From the NCBI GenBank assembly GCA_038250235.1, contig JBBSCO010000064.1:1-14438 (forward strand): 14,438 nt of DNA. Direction: 5' to 3'. Under the pieces are notes generated by a model, which was given only the letters and a program-made list of their open reading frames with translations, was not told where the DNA came from and searched no databases. This document shows positions 14,293-14,438 of this stretch, piece after piece (positions within the stretch are counted from its first letter, which is position 1; every line of letters begins with the position of its first letter). Origin of the DNA: JAAUTS01 sp038250235. Its GTDB lineage: Bacteria; Verrucomicrobiota; Verrucomicrobiia; Methylacidiphilales; JAAUTS01. Position numbers and translations under genes: made by a program.

Positions 14293-14438
14293 ATGAAAAA
14301 AGAGCTGCGTCTGGTCGTTCTGGGAGGACCCGGCTCAGGCAAAGGAACCCAGGGACAAATCATTTCCTCATTGTTGGGACTGAAACATCTTTCCACCGGA
14401 GAATACTTTCGCGACCACATCCAGCGAGGCACGGAACT
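14293..14438 (+). CDS. adk: Adenylate kinase, N-terminal part (cut by window edge)
   Basis: Forty-eight complete codons are visible. MKKELRLVVLGGPGSGKGTQ gives the phosphate-binding P-loop GGPGSGKGT (residues 11-19), followed by LGLKHLSTGEYFRDHI, the AMP-binding segment (relatives have HLSTGDMLR). The enzyme interconverts ATP + AMP and 2 ADP in the cytoplasm. The ATG at 14293 follows the CBS-PAS-DUF4388 stop by 24 bp, with no Shine-Dalgarno. Glu replaces the usual Asp after STG (STGE), which is mildly unusual. UMP/CMP kinase is an alternative but less likely for bacteria. Confidence 0.9.
   Translation, partial: MKKELRLVVLGGPGSGKGTQGQIISSLLGLKHLSTGEYFRDHIQRGTE

Overview
The window looks like a chromosomal segment of a Gram-negative bacterium, most likely Verrucomicrobiota or a related PVC lineage. 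That placement is inference from gene content: an ECF-type sigma factor overlapping an anti-sigma/VWA (YfbK-like) gene, a small exported STN-domain protein, a CBS-PAS-DUF4388 protein, Gram-negative envelope genes, and start codons that mostly lack Shine-Dalgarno sequences. No rRNA, tRNA, CRISPR array, insertion sequence or phage gene was seen.

Positions 1-5511 form a surface-polysaccharide/LPS block. It holds a partial GDP-L-fucose synthase (minus), a SAM methyltransferase (plus), an MsbA-like ABC exporter with an unusually long first periplasmic loop (minus), a UDP-glucuronate 4-epimerase-like enzyme and a GT4 glycosyltransferase (both plus, 2 bp apart). Together they suggest nucleotide-sugar supply, glycosyl transfer, modification and export of a glycan or lipid-linked glycan.

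Positions 5508-8311 (minus) hold a broken regulatory module. It consists of an ECF sigma factor with an in-frame TGA inside region 2, overlapping (ATGA) a roughly 750-codon gene. That second gene encoded an anti-sigma-like domain, a membrane segment, a von Willebrand A domain and a YfbK-type C-terminal domain. It carries several in-frame stops and at least two frameshifts, yet its conserved motifs are still readable, so the loss looks recent. Upstream lie a 16-bp inverted repeat and a striking 64-bp two-tier palindrome (8440-8503).

Positions 8518-9875 hold a DUF2071 (YqjF-like) gene and a divergent GNAT acetyltransferase.

Positions 9946-12176 (minus) hold what I regard as the most interesting locus: an AsmA/YdbH-like membrane-anchored protein followed 5 bp later by a lipoprotein in which the YnbE and YdbL modules appear fused. 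In E. coli the separate ydbH-ynbE-ydbL genes make an intermembrane phospholipid-transport bridge.

Positions 12268-14438 (plus) hold a small exported STN-like protein, a CBS-PAS-DUF4388 signalling protein and the start of adenylate kinase (adk).
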